From NCBI GenBank assembly GCA_019454045.1, contig SKCR01029097.1:122374-186373 (forward strand): DNA of 64,000 nucleotides, in the 5' to 3' direction. Below are positions 43,602-54,629 of the stretch, in pieces. Position 1 is the first letter of the stretch. Every line of letters begins with the position of its first letter. A program made the position numbers and the translations under genes. Origin of the DNA: Zanthoxylum bungeanum (taxonomy: Eukaryota > Streptophyta > Magnoliopsida > Sapindales > Rutaceae). A model generated the notes under the pieces. The model saw only the letters and a program-made list of their open reading frames with translations. It was not told the origin of the DNA and made no database searches.

Positions 43602-45231
43602 ATGAGATGAACCAGAAGCTTTGAACTCCGACCGCTTGATCCAGAAATTGAAAGAACCGTCAGACAGTTGAGAAGAGAAAGGCGAGAAGGGCAAGAAACA
43701 ATTGTCTTTGGAAGTTGCACCAGCAATTCCCATTCGAGACAGAACCATTCTGGTGGTTGACGGCTTCATTTCCTGTATTGTACTTCCTCATTTACCAACA
43801 AATGCGTGTGACATCAAAACATGCATTCAGATGATTCAGCAGTCAGTTCAGTTTGGGGGGAATGCAACTGAAGATCCTAACGCCCACATCAGCAATTTCC
43901 TAGAAGTTTGCAGCACTTTCAATTACAATCGAGGAGCTGAAGAAGCAATGAGACTGCGGGTTTTTCCATATTCCTTGAAAGACAGAGCAAAAGCTTGGCT
44001 ACATTCACTACCAGCAGGTTCCATCACAACTTGGAACACTTTAGCCACCAAATTCCTTACAAAATATTTTCCACCAGCTAGAACAGCAAATTTGAGGAAT
44101 GACATCACATCCTTTGTGCAACATGACTCAGAATCTCTCAACGAAGCTTGGGAAATGTACAAGGATTTGCTCAGAAAATGCCCTCACCATGAGATTGCAA
44201 AATGGCTACAAGTCCAAACCTTCTATAATGGACTTTCTGGATTGATGAGAACCACAATTGATGCTGCTGCTGGAGGAGCTTTGATGGCGAAATGATAAGA
44301 TCAAACATGGGACTTAATCGAAGAAATGACTAATAACAATTCGTTGTGGCCAATATATAGGAGCATGATTCAAAGAATTGCAGGAATTTATGAAGTTAGA
44401 GCCAACACAGTAGTGAATATTAGGCTGGATCAGATATGCAAATGTCTGGAAATACTTAGCACGCAAGTTGTAAACATCACTGGATCCACAAGTTCACCAT
44501 ATGGAGGAGCACCAGAACCAATTCAACAAGAAGAGATGGTGAACTATGTCAACAATTTTAACAGACAGAGGAACAATCCATATTCCAATAGCTACAACCC
44601 ATGGTGGAGGAATCATCCCAATTTTTCATGGATCAACAATTCAGGGCAAATGAATAATCCACCACCTGGATTCCAACAGCAGAACAAAGGCCAGAAGTAT
44701 GAAAAAGAACCAGAAATGAAAGAATGGTTTGCAGAGATGTTCAAAAAGCAAGAAGAAAAATACGATGCTATGTTTCAAGCCCAAACAACATTCAATCAAA
44801 GCCAATCTACTTCCATTAAAGCACTGGAAAATCAAATTAGACAACTGGCCAATGCTCAGAGTTACAGACCGCCAGGGAATCTTCCCAGAAACACAGAACC
44901 AAATCCAAGGAACCGAGGGAAGGAACAATGTCAAGCCATTACTTTGAAAAGCGGTACTGAAATCAACAAAGATGTTGGAATCAAAGCATCAATTGAAGAA
45001 GTTCCAAAAGAACCAGAGCAACAGATGGAGGAAAAAGAAGCAAAGGAAAAAGATCAGATCACTCCATCTCTACCCTTTCCACAACGTCTTCAGAAAAACA
45101 AACTGGACAAGCAGTTTGCTCGTTTCTTGGAGGTTTTCAAAGAGCTGCATATCAACATTCCATTTGTAGAAGCCTTGGAAGAAATACCCAGCTATGTCAA
45201 ATTCATGAAATATATTCTTTCACGAAAATGA
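43602..45231 (+). pseudogene. Athila-type gag, copy 2
   Basis: The ATG at 43602 is followed two codons later by TGA where copy 1 has CGA. The main frame begins at 43702 and runs to 44295 (TMEAT-free N-terminus, then RVFPYSLKDRAKAWLHSLP and FNYNRGAEEAMRLR), stops at TGA/TAA near 44293, and resumes 44326-45231 with the gag tail (NPYSNSYNPWWRNHPNFSW) and linker. It is shorter than copy 1 by a small deletion near 43705. It stops at a TGA (AAATGAAGA, CGA in copy 1). Confidence 0.85.
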
Positions 45232-45234
45232 AGA

Positions 45235-45648
45235 TTGGGAGACTACGAGACAGTAGCATTAACAGAAGAATACACTTCCATCATTCAGAGGAAACTTCCT
45301 TCAAAGTTGAAAGATCCTGGCAGTTTTACTGTACCATGCACCATTGGAGAACATTATATCGGTAAGGCTTTATGTGATTTGGGTGCAAGTGTTAACTTAA
45401 TGCCTTTTTCTATTTACAGGAAACTGAAAATTGGAGAAGCAATGCCTACCTCAGTCTCTCTGTAACTTGCTGATCGAACGCTCGTATTTTCGAGAGGAGT
45501 CATTGAAGATGTGCTGGTCAAAGTCAATAAACTCATTCTCCCAGCAGATTTCATTATCCTTGACATGGAAGAAGACAAAGATGTACCTATCATCCTTGGG
45601 AGACCATTTTTAGCTACATGATGAACTGTGATTGATGTACAAAAATGA
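45235..45648 (+). pseudogene. Aspartic protease, copy 2
   Basis: TVPCTIGEHYIGKALCDLGA and SVNLMPFSIYRKLKIGEAM are clear. A TAA at 45463 (CAA in copy 1) and further stops at 45619-45624 and 45646 break it. Catalytic Asp is retained. Confidence 0.85.
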
Positions 45649-47634
45649 GAACTAACCATGAAAGTTCAGGACCAAGAAGTTACCTTCAATGTTTTCAAAG
45701 CCATGAAATTCCCTAACGATGAAAATGAAGTAGAATGTTTAGAATTGATGTTGTTGATAGTATCGTTCAGGATACTGAGCCAAATCCCACGGATACACTT
45801 GAAGCTTGCATCACCAACATGACTGACAGCAAGCTAGATGCTGGAATTCTGGAATGTATCAACTATCTTGACAAGTAATTCCGATTCAAATCGACACCAC
45901 CAGTGGAAAGTCTGGAACTTCCGAAGAAAGATCGAATCAAGCCTTCGATTGAAGAACCACCACAGCTGGAGCTGAAGTTACTGCCGAGCCATCTCAAGTA
46001 TGCATTTCTTGGAAACTCTTTTGAATTACCTGTGATTATTTCTTCTTCGCTAACATTGGAGCATGAAGAAAAGTTGCTGAGAGTATTACGGGAACACAAG
46101 AAAGCCATTAGCTGGACTATATCAGCCATTCGAGGCATTAGTCCATCATTTTGCATGCACAAGATTCTGATGAATGATGAGTACAAACCAACAGTGGAGC
46201 ATCAACGCAGACTCAATCCAATCATGAAGGAGGTCGTGAAGAAAGAAATCATCAAATAGTTGGATCTTGTCATCATTTACCCCATCTTAGATAACACATG
46301 GGTGAGTCAGATGCAGTGTGTACCAAAGAAATGAGGAATTACTGTAGTCACAAATGAAAAGAACGAGCTGATTCCAATAAGAACAGTGACTGGATGGAGA
46401 GTATGCATGGACTACCGGAAGCTGAACAAAGCAACAAGGAAGGACCATTTTCCGCTGCCATTCATTGACCAGATGCTGGACAGATTAGCGGGACATGAGT
46501 TCTATTGCGTTCTGGATGGATAATCAAGTTACAATCAGATTACCATCGCCCCAGAAGACCAAGAGAAAACTACATTTACATGTCCCTATGGAACTTTTGC
46601 TTTCCGCATGATGCCATTTGGATTATGTAATGCTCCTGTCAAATTTCAGCGTTGTATGATGGCTATCTTCTCAGACATGCTGGAGCAGAGTATGAAGGTT
46701 TTCATGGAAGACATCTCTGTGTTTGGAGAATCTTTTGACCACTGCTTGCAAAATCCGAACAGGTGTTACAAAGATGCGAAGATACCAACCCGGTACTCAA
46801 CTGGGAGAAATGGCACTTCATGGTGCAAGAAGGCATTGTTCTTGGACATCGGATCTCACAAAAGGGAATCGAGGTAGACAAAGTAAAGATCGAGACAATT
46901 GAAAAATTACCTCCACCAATATATGTAAAAGGGATTCGGAGCTTTCTTGGACATGCGGGTTTTTACAAGAGATTTATCAAATACTTTTCCAAGATTGCTA
47001 AACCTCTGTGCAATCTTCTGGAGAAAGATGTACCTTTCAACTTCACCAAAGATTGCCAGGAAGCTTTTGAGATCCTGAAATAGAAACTTGTTTCTGCTCC
47101 TATTATTATAGCACCAGACTGGACCCTTCCATTTGAAGTGATGTGCGATGCTAGTGATTTTGTTGTAGGTGCAGTTTTGGGACAACGCAAAGCAAAGTTT
47201 TCCACACCATTTACTACTCCAGCAGAACTCTGAATGAAGCTCAACTCAACTACACAACCACTGAAAAGGAGTTGCTCGCAGTTGTGTTCGCTTTTGACAA
47301 ATTTCGCTCCTATCTGCTGGGTCCCAAAGTGGTGGTCTACACAGATCATTCAGCAATCAAATACTTAATCGTGAAGAAAGATTCCAAACCCAGATTGATC
47401 CGTTGGATACTTCTTCTGCAAGAATTTGATGTGGAGATTAGAGATAGGAAAGGGACAGAAAACCAAGTGGCAGATCACTTTTCGAGGCTCGAGAATGGAG
47501 AAACATCTGGCAAAGAACTGACAATCAAAGAAACTTTTCCAGATGAACAGCTGTTTGTCTTTAAACAATAAGAAGTCCTTTGGTATGCTGACTATATCAA
47601 TTACATAGTATCAGGAAAATGGCCGTTGGAATAG
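45649..47634 (+). pseudogene. Protease-RT linker, reverse transcriptase and RNase H, copy 2
   Basis: 45903-46259 holds KDRIKPSIEEPPQLELKLLP and the RT N-terminus up to a TAG. RT core words persist around 46398-46877 (WRVCMDYRKLNKAT, KTTFTCPYGTFAFRMMPFGL), with a TAA at 46522 in the GYSGY region and a one-base change near 46757 that shifts frame. The catalytic box is FMEDISVFG, with Glu for the first Asp as in copy 1. RNase H spans 47100-47571 ([36 protein letters not shown]) across another shift near 47196. Inactive. Confidence 0.88.
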
Positions 47635-48834
47635 ACAACTCAGCAACGAAAGAATTTCTTCAAAGAAGTCAAGCACTATGTCTGGGATGAGCCATACCTG
47701 TTCAAACGATGTGCTGATCAATTACTGAGACGGTGTATTCCACAGGAGGAGGTCAACAGTGTCTTGCAACACTGCCATTCATCACCATATGGTGGACACT
47801 TCAGTGAAAACAAAACTGCAACCAAAGTCCTACAATCAGGTTTGTTCTGGCCCACTCTTTTTGAAGATGCTTATCTATTTTCTCTTCAATGTGACAGGTG
47901 CCAGAGAATGGGAAATATTTCCAGGAGAAATGAAGGACCTTTGCAAAATATTCTGGAAGTTGAGATATTTGATGTGTGGGGGATTGATTTTATGGGACCA
48001 TTTGTTCCATTATTCAGAAACCTGTACATACTGGTTGCAGTAGACTACGTCTCCAAATGGGTTGAAGCAATTGCACTGCCATCAAATGATTCTAAAGTGG
48101 TGATCAAATTCCTTAAAAAAAATATTTTCACTCGCTTCGGAACACCTCGGGAAATCATCAGCGATGGTGGCACACATTTCTGCAACAGATACTTTGATGC
48201 ACTCCTATCCAAATATGGAGTTACTCATAAAGTTGCCACTGCTTACCATCCACAGTCAAATGGGCAAGTTGAAGTTTCAAACAGGGAGATCAAAAGAATC
48301 TTGGAAAGAGTCGTTGGATCAACAAGGAATGACTGGTCTGAAAAACTAGATGACGCATTATGGGCCTACCGGACAGCTTACAAGACACCTATATGTATGT
48401 CCCCATATCAAATGGTGTATGGAAAAGCGTGCCATCTGCCAGTTGAACTTGAACACAAGGCGTACTGGGCACTGAAGAAGTTAAATCTTGATCCACAAGC
48501 TGCAGGAGAGAAAAGACTTCACCAACTCAATGAATTGGAGGAATTTCACCTACAGGCTTAAGAAAATGCCAAACTATACAAGGAAAAGACCAAGAGATGG
48601 CATGATAAAAAAATAGTGCGCAAACAATTAGAGCCAGGACAGCAGGTGTTGTTATATGATTCACGGCTGAAACTTTTTCCTGCAAAGCTGAAATCAAAGT
48701 GGTCAGGTCCATTTGTGATTACTCAGGTGTTACCATACGGAGTTGTTGAGATATACAACCCCAAGTCCAACAACACATTCAAAGTTAACAGCCAGCGTGT
48801 CAAGCACTATTGGGGAGAATCATTTGAGCGATAA
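47635..48834 (+). pseudogene. Integrase, copy 2
   Basis: The 47764-48561 frame gives an almost continuous integrase: zinc-binding [14 protein letters not shown] and [10 protein letters not shown], then [26 protein letters not shown] and [18 protein letters not shown] with the Asp-Asp-Glu catalytic set intact. A single TAA at 48559 (TAT expected) separates the tail, whose 48616-48834 frame ends QRVKHYWGESFER. It is the best preserved enzyme domain of the window. Confidence 0.9.
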
Positions 48835-49062
48835 AAAGAAAGTGTCACATTTTAGATCCACTATAACGTTCGGGCAATCACGTCTAGCTGAAGACGTTAA
48901 ACTTAGCGCTAGCTGGGAGGCAACCCATGCTATTTGTGTATATATTAAGATTTGGTGTGTTTTATTTTATGTGTTAGTTTTTGTAGGTGAAGTCATTTCA
49001 AGATGGAAGAAGCTCTCGCAAATCTTCACAAGTAATTTCCTTCTCTCCCTCAAAATTCTCTG
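48835..49062 (+). other. Spacer between integrase and accessory ORF, copy 2
   Basis: Non-coding; same landmarks as 36086-36317, with GCTAGCTGGGAGGCAACCCA at 48910. The possible splice-acceptor CAG seen in copy 1 is TAG here. Confidence 0.5.
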
Positions 49063-49446
49063 ATGAAAGTCTACAAAACTCGCTTGGAACGGATGAGACT
49101 TCTTATGATCAAAGGTATTCCTAATGACATTCGTTGGGTAATCGAAGCACGGGTCTGATTAGCAGGTGAGTACTCTGATTTTTATAATTCTTATTTGCCT
49201 GATTTTGGAAGAAGCACCTATGCAAAGAAACATAGAGCTAAACAAATGGGTGTTTGTTACAAATGTGCACGCTGGAATTGCAATACTCATTGTCGTTCTT
49301 TAGGAATGGTGTCTGATAATCGCGAAGATAAAATTAAATTCATTAGGGATGGCTTGAGTAAGGAGTCTTTAGATGATATATCTTCGACTCTTGAGACGCA
49401 TCCCTGTGGATATGTTCATATAGCCATTCGCAAATTACATACATAA
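49063..49446 (+). pseudogene. Accessory ORF with Cys motif, copy 2 (unknown function)
   Basis: ATG at 49063, MKVYKTRLERMRLLMIKGIP with Arg where copy 1 has a stop, then a TGA at about 49156 (CGA in copy 1), then an open frame to LHT at 49446. The Cys motif is VCYKCARWNCNTHC. Because the two copies are interrupted at different places, their ancestor had one uninterrupted frame of about 127 codons. Confidence 0.6.
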
Positions 49447-49800
49447 TTCCAAAAAGAAAGACAACAATTACGTCTCGGGAATCTGACTCAAAAAGACTTT
49501 GTTTGCCAATTTATAAGAAAATTGGATGGGAAGCTTGTCCTTGATGCATAGACGTCAATAAAGCTGTAAATTATTGTAAATATTATATCTCTATGTCTTT
49601 TTCTAATAATTGTAATTTTTTTGTTATTTTCTTTTATTTTCTCCGATAGGATCCAGACTTTTTTGACCTTTCACGATTTATTTTACTGTTTAACTAATAA
49701 TTGTCATTTGGCAGATACTAGTGCTATTATTTTTACTCACCTTTTCAGGTGTTATAAATTCAACTCATCATTGCACTTTTGAAGGCATCCAGAGTAAAAC
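49447..49800 (+). other. Region between accessory ORF and LOG, copy 2
   Basis: Almost identical to 36702-37056. It keeps the KRPCLPIYKK-type frame start in decayed form and the TATAAAT box near 49753. No other gene. Confidence 0.5.
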
Positions 49801-50349
49801 ATGGAAGCCACTTCAAGAAGACGAGTTGAAAACATCTGTGTGTTTTGCGGTACTAGTGTTGGTGTTAAACCAGAATACGTAGCGGCAGCACAAGAATTGG
49901 GTCGAGTCTTAGCTGCAAGGAATATGCACTTAGTATATGGCGGTGGCAATCTTGGACTTATGGGGATCGTTTCAAAGGCCGTACATGAAGGAGGCAATCA
50001 AGTCTTGGGAATCATCCCAAAACCCTTGGCGGAGGTGAATCTTATTGAACCATCAAACAGAGAAGAACTAATTGTGCCAGGTATGTCTGAACGACTGGTA
50101 GAAATGATTAACCGTGCTGATGTTTTTATTGCTTTGTCTAGTGGATTGGGCACAATGGAGGAAATTTTTACAGTGTTATCTATGGCGAACTTGAACATAC
50201 ACCAGAAATCGCTTGGACTGTACAATATTGATGGATTTTATGATTTTCTTTGTGTGTTTCTTGATGATGCCTGTAGAAAATTTACAAAAATTAAAAAGTT
50301 TACAAAAAAAAAAAAATTAAAAATATTTTGTGTTTTTTTATTTGATTAA
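49801..50349 (+). pseudogene. Captured LOG-like enzyme, copy 2, catalytic motif lost
   Basis: The 182-codon ORF has the same N-terminus and YGGGNLGLMG loop as copy 1. VHEGGNQVLGIIPKPL matches LOG proteins better than copy 1 does in this segment. The catalytic PGG has become SSG (LSSGLGTMEE), so this copy should be inactive even though open, hence the pseudogene call. It has the same truncated end and Lys-rich tail as copy 1, so truncation predates the tandem duplication. Confidence 0.85.
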
Positions 50350-50580
50350 TCGGGTGAAATTGGTGAGAGATGTTTTTTGTTTATTTCATTTTGAATTATT
50401 TAATTTGTGAATTCTCCATAAAATTGACTAAAATGGATCTTCATATGCTCAGTTGACATGTATTATCAACATGCATGGTAAAATATAAACATGAGTTGTA
50501 AATTGAAAAGTTTGAAATATTTAGTGCTCTAGTTTAATTGGAGGAAGCATCTCAAAAATCAATGGGGTAAAGAAAACATC

Positions 50581-50940
50581 TGAGATCCGAGTCACTAAGT
50601 CCGTAGGGGTGTTTTAACACCTAGTGCCCTAAAGCCAACTGGTTTGGGAGTCACTGGCCCAAAGCTCGCTACATGGATGGAAGATGTTGCACAAAAAAAA
50701 ACATATGAGATCTGAGTCATTAAGTTCGTAGGGGTGTCTTAACAACTAATGCCCTAAAACCAACTGGTTTGGGAGTTACTGGCCCAAAGCTCGCTACATG
50801 GATCGAAGATGTTGCAAAAAATATATATACGAAGTCTGAGTAATTAAGTTTGTAGGGGTGTCTTAACACCTAGTGCCCTAAATCCAACTGGTTTGGGAGT
50901 CACTGGCTCAAAGCTCGCTACATAGATGGAAGATATTGGA
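50581..50940 (+). repeat. Three tandem ~125-bp repeats, copy 2
   Basis: Units start near 50581, 50705 and 50830; practically the same sequence as in copy 1. Confidence 0.9.
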
Positions 50941-51207
50941 TATATAAAAAAAATTCAGAAAAATCAGAAAAAAAAATATTCCATTACTAAAAAAGGTGTG
51001 AATTCTGATAAAACTTTAGGACAAAAATATTACTCTCTTTTCAACTACACTTGTGACTATTGTGGGAAAAATGAGTTGATTAATATTTTGTTGGCTGTGT
51101 ATATGGAGAATGGTAAAAATAATCGGAGATTTTACTTATTCGGTAATTTAGAAAGAAACAAAACAATTATGAACTTGGATAAGAAGTTTCACCTCTTTAG
51201 TCACTAA
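50926..51207 (+). CDS. Small Cys-containing ORF before 3' LTR, copy 2 (unknown)
   Basis: 93 codons. The C-terminal 68 residues equal copy 1 (NSDKTLGQKYYSLFNYTCDY onward). The N-terminal MEDIGYIKKIQKNQKKK is low-complexity and open here only because of an A-tract length difference. Possible GRF zinc-finger relic; translation not shown. Confidence 0.3.
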   Translation: MEDIGYIKKIQKNQKKKYSITKKGVNSDKTLGQKYYSLFNYTCDYCGKNELINILLAVYMENGKNNRRFYLFGNLERNKTIMNLDKKFHLFSH

Positions 51208-51479
51208 TTTTTTTATTCTCTTTTCTATTGTCTTTTTTCTTTTGTGTGCATTAGTTTTACTATCTTTTTACTTTTATAAGAAGTTTGTGGGTATCATCGC
51301 TGTAAACCCTCACGAGACTACAACTCGTCCACTAGGGACACCTAGAGGTTTAAAAGCTTGTTACATACACTAAATGCAACCGTGATTCCTACGAAAGTGG
51401 CTTAGTTTAATTTTAATTGTTTATTGTATTTTATTTTTTGTTTTGCTAGAGGACTAGCAAAATGTTAGGTTTGAGGGTG

Positions 51480-53398
51480 TGATGAGCGGAAAATATATCA
51501 ATATTTACCGCCATTTTTACCTAATATTTTGTTTAGTTTCTCGGGTTTGATGAACGTTTTGATGTGTTTTGATGTATTTTGTAGATAAATAAAGTATTAG
51601 GACTTAATGGAATCAACTCGGGGCTAAAACAATGAAATCCGGAGCAAAAAATGGCGAAAACGGAAATTTACTATACGCGTCACAAAGTGCAGTCCTAAAT
51701 TCCAATTTTGTGAAAGTTTTGTATTTTGGCCATAACGTTTTCATCTGATATCCGATTAAGCTGATTCAAGTGCCGGATTAAAGAAGACATAAAGATCTAC
51801 AACTTTGAAGATTTAAATATTTTTGAATTTTGAAGTTTGGAAGGCCGAAATTGATGAATAATCTAGTGTATTTTGTGTAATTACTATAGTTATTTTCAAA
51901 ATATAAAATAAAATAAATAAAATAAAAAGTAAAAATTGTCAAACTTCCACCAACATGCTTGCATGTTTGGTGCCATGTTTGGTTTCATGTTTGATGCCAT
52001 GTTTGGTGGAACTATGGTGGAGCAATTGGTGGAGAAATTGAGGGAAGCCTTTAGATTTTCCTATAAATATCAGCTTAACTTTGTAAATTTTTCATGCTCT
52101 TTGGAGGAGTTTCTCCATGAAAATTAAAGGAAAGTGTCTTGTATATTAATTAATTTTTCTTGTATTTTCTTTTTATTTATTTATAAAGTTTTATGTTTTA
52201 TTTTACAGCATAAGCATGTAACCTCATTCTGCTGGGGTGAAAAGGTAAGACTTTTAATATAATGAATTAGATTAATCTCCCTTATTTTAATTAAAATTTG
52301 GATTAATTAGTTACCGCCTCTATGGCCGGTTTAGGTGACAACCTTATTTACCGCCTATATGGTCGGTTTTTCATTTCAGACGTAGTTTTCGCTTATATGG
52401 TCGGTTTAAGTAATAACCTTGTTATCGCCTATATGGTCGGTTGGATTTAATTAAGACAGATGAAATTACCGTCTTTATGGTCTGGTTAAATAATCGGTAA
52501 ACATTGAGAATAAGGGAGATTTCTAATTTTGAAAAATTAAAAGTGGATCCTCTAACCCCCAGCATTTTCTTTTATTGTACTTTTATATTTTTTCATTTCC
52601 AGAATTTACTTTATTTAATTTCCAGTATTTACTTTATGTCTTTTATTTTATTTAAGCTTTTATTAGCCTTAGATATGTGTCGTAGTTAAGCCCGTTATCT
52701 GGGGTTGTGATGAATTCCAATATCACCGGTTAATAAGAGGTTGTTTTACGGTTTGGGTAATATAAAGGTTTATTTATTGAGCCTTAGTCTTAATGCTTCT
52801 TGTTAACTGACCATTAATAAGATTGAACTGGTAAACTTAAAATGAACTTGGAAGATAGATTTTAGGTTTAAGACCTTAGACTTAATAACCCACGATCTTC
52901 ATTGAGGATAGATAACCCTTTAATAGATTTCCTTACATGATAGTAATATACCTGTCGGGCGGGGGTAACCATAATTGGAACTTAATCTTAATGAATTCAG
53001 GTAACTTGGTTGACATAGGAATATGATTAATTGGGTTACACTGGATATTTGTATCTGACCATCGGAAGATGCTTTTACATATTTTTCGTGTTTCAGGTTA
53101 ATAAACCAATATATTAACGTGAAATAACCACTTCATCTTTTAAACGATATTGGAAGAATTCACAACCCTTGATATTTTTATAAATTTGAATTTTCCTCAA
53201 CCTATTTTTGCGTAATTTTATTTACTTGTTTTTAAGTTTAAAGTCACCATTCAGTCAATCAATCAATCTGTTAGATACTAGTAATCATTTTGCCTCATAA
53301 AATTAATAGCTAGGTATTAAGTCCTCGAGGATCGATAATTTTTATACTACTTGAACGATATGTGCGTTTGCATTATACGCGTGTGATTACGCCGGTCA
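51480..53398 (+). repeat. 3' LTR, copy 2
   Basis: TGATGAGCGG to CGCCGGTCA, 1919 bp, followed by AAAAT. It contains the five CCTATATGG repeats at 52313-52487, the first and third slightly changed. Confidence 0.95.
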
Positions 53399-54323
53399 AA
53401 AATCAAACTCCAAACTATTTAGAGAAATAAGTTGTATTGTCACAAAACAAATTTGGCTTTAGAAAGATATGATGAAGAAGATCGAGTATCTAATTCACTC
53501 TTGTTTCTTTTACTTCTCAAAACTTGAGAAAATAAAATTTTCTCTTCAACTCTCTCACAACTATTATGAATGTGTTTCAATCCTCTCTCTCAATTTGTGT
53601 GTATTGATTCAACTAATGAAAGAGTGGAGATGGTAGAAATAATATTCCATCCAAAAACCAACCACCTTTTTCATTAAGCATCCAATGGCAAACACATAAA
53701 TGTGAAGGCCATACCAAAACATAATAGGTGTATACATGCCACCTAATAGACATAATAAGTTGGAGAGCATGGTGAGCCATATGGTCTCTAAGGTGAATAA
53801 AAAATCATTACTTTAATTATGATTTTGTAATTATCTCATAATTATTACTAACTTGATTATCTTATAATCATGATTTGATTATCTCATAATCATGATTTGA
53901 TTATCTCATAATCAAATAATTCTACAAAACATTAAGTTAAACTAATTTAACATAGTTTTAATTTGTGACAAAAAATATATTATTAATCTTATTAATAATA
54001 TATAAATATAATGTGAGCATATTATTAGACAATCTAATCATATTAGGTATGCTACAGTTAATCGAGCTAGCAAGGGGACCAAATGGACCTACGGTTCCGA
54101 GCTCCAATAATCATGAAATATTAATTAAACCCTTTAATCAAATATTACGAATTATTAACTGCGTGTTATTCCACTAAAAACTCAAAGTTGAACTCTCGTT
54201 ACCGTAGATGGAAAATAATATGCCGAACAACTTTGGTGTCCATCGATATAGTCATTACATATGGATATAGTCCTTCACGAATATCTCATAAATGGAGCCG
54301 GGTCATAAGTCCGTTAAACCCCT
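53399..54323. repeat. Right flank of copy 2
   Basis: Collinear with 40662-41564, with an extra 23-bp unit in the GATTATCTCATAATCATGATTT run near 53880. No gene. Confidence 0.9.
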
Positions 54324-54629
54324 ATAAGTATTTTGCCTCTTAAGCACCATTGATTCTATAATGAAAAATTAATTCATAACAATTATGAATATAAAAATTT
54401 ATATTCGTAATAGAAGAGTTGAGCGCTCAAACTGTTCAAGTACAAAATCAACTGTTAAAAGATATATTTTTCTGCTTCTCGTAAGAATGAGTGAATTCCA
54501 TATTTATGTAAAACGTTTCTAGCTGCACATCAAACCATATCCCCAAAATACATAGTTATTGGCCGGGAATGTAACACCAACTCCACCTTAGTAAATCAAA
54601 GGACATAGCCTCCTATGCAGGAGTTCGTA
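54324..54629. other. Unassigned flank up to the giant-LTR element
   Basis: No gene. It ends in TCGTA, the target duplication of the element at 54630, and continues after it at 63711. Confidence 0.6.

Larger units (their letters stand above)
41591..53398 (+). mobile_element. LOG-carrying Athila element, copy 2 (full length)
   Basis: 11.8 kb with both LTRs (1879 and 1919 bp), tRNA-Asp primer site, gag-pol, accessory ORF, LOG, tandem repeats and AAAAT on each side (41586-41590 and 53399-53403). It is the structural reference for the family in this window. Gag-pol has stops, many at former CGA or CAA/CAG codons. Confidence 0.95.
41565..54323 (+). repeat. Tandem duplication unit containing copy 2
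   Basis: The unit runs from CTAATCTTTTTAGAGATG (left flank, same as 27373) through copy 2 and its right flank to GTTAAACCCCT. The join at about 41564 fuses right-flank end to left-flank start with a CT overlap. Unit length about 12.76 kb. Confidence 0.8.

Noticed and set aside
29681..53398. Copies 1 and 2 as two independent insertions
   Set aside because: They share the AAAAT site and hundreds of bases of flank on each side, which only duplication of the locus explains.
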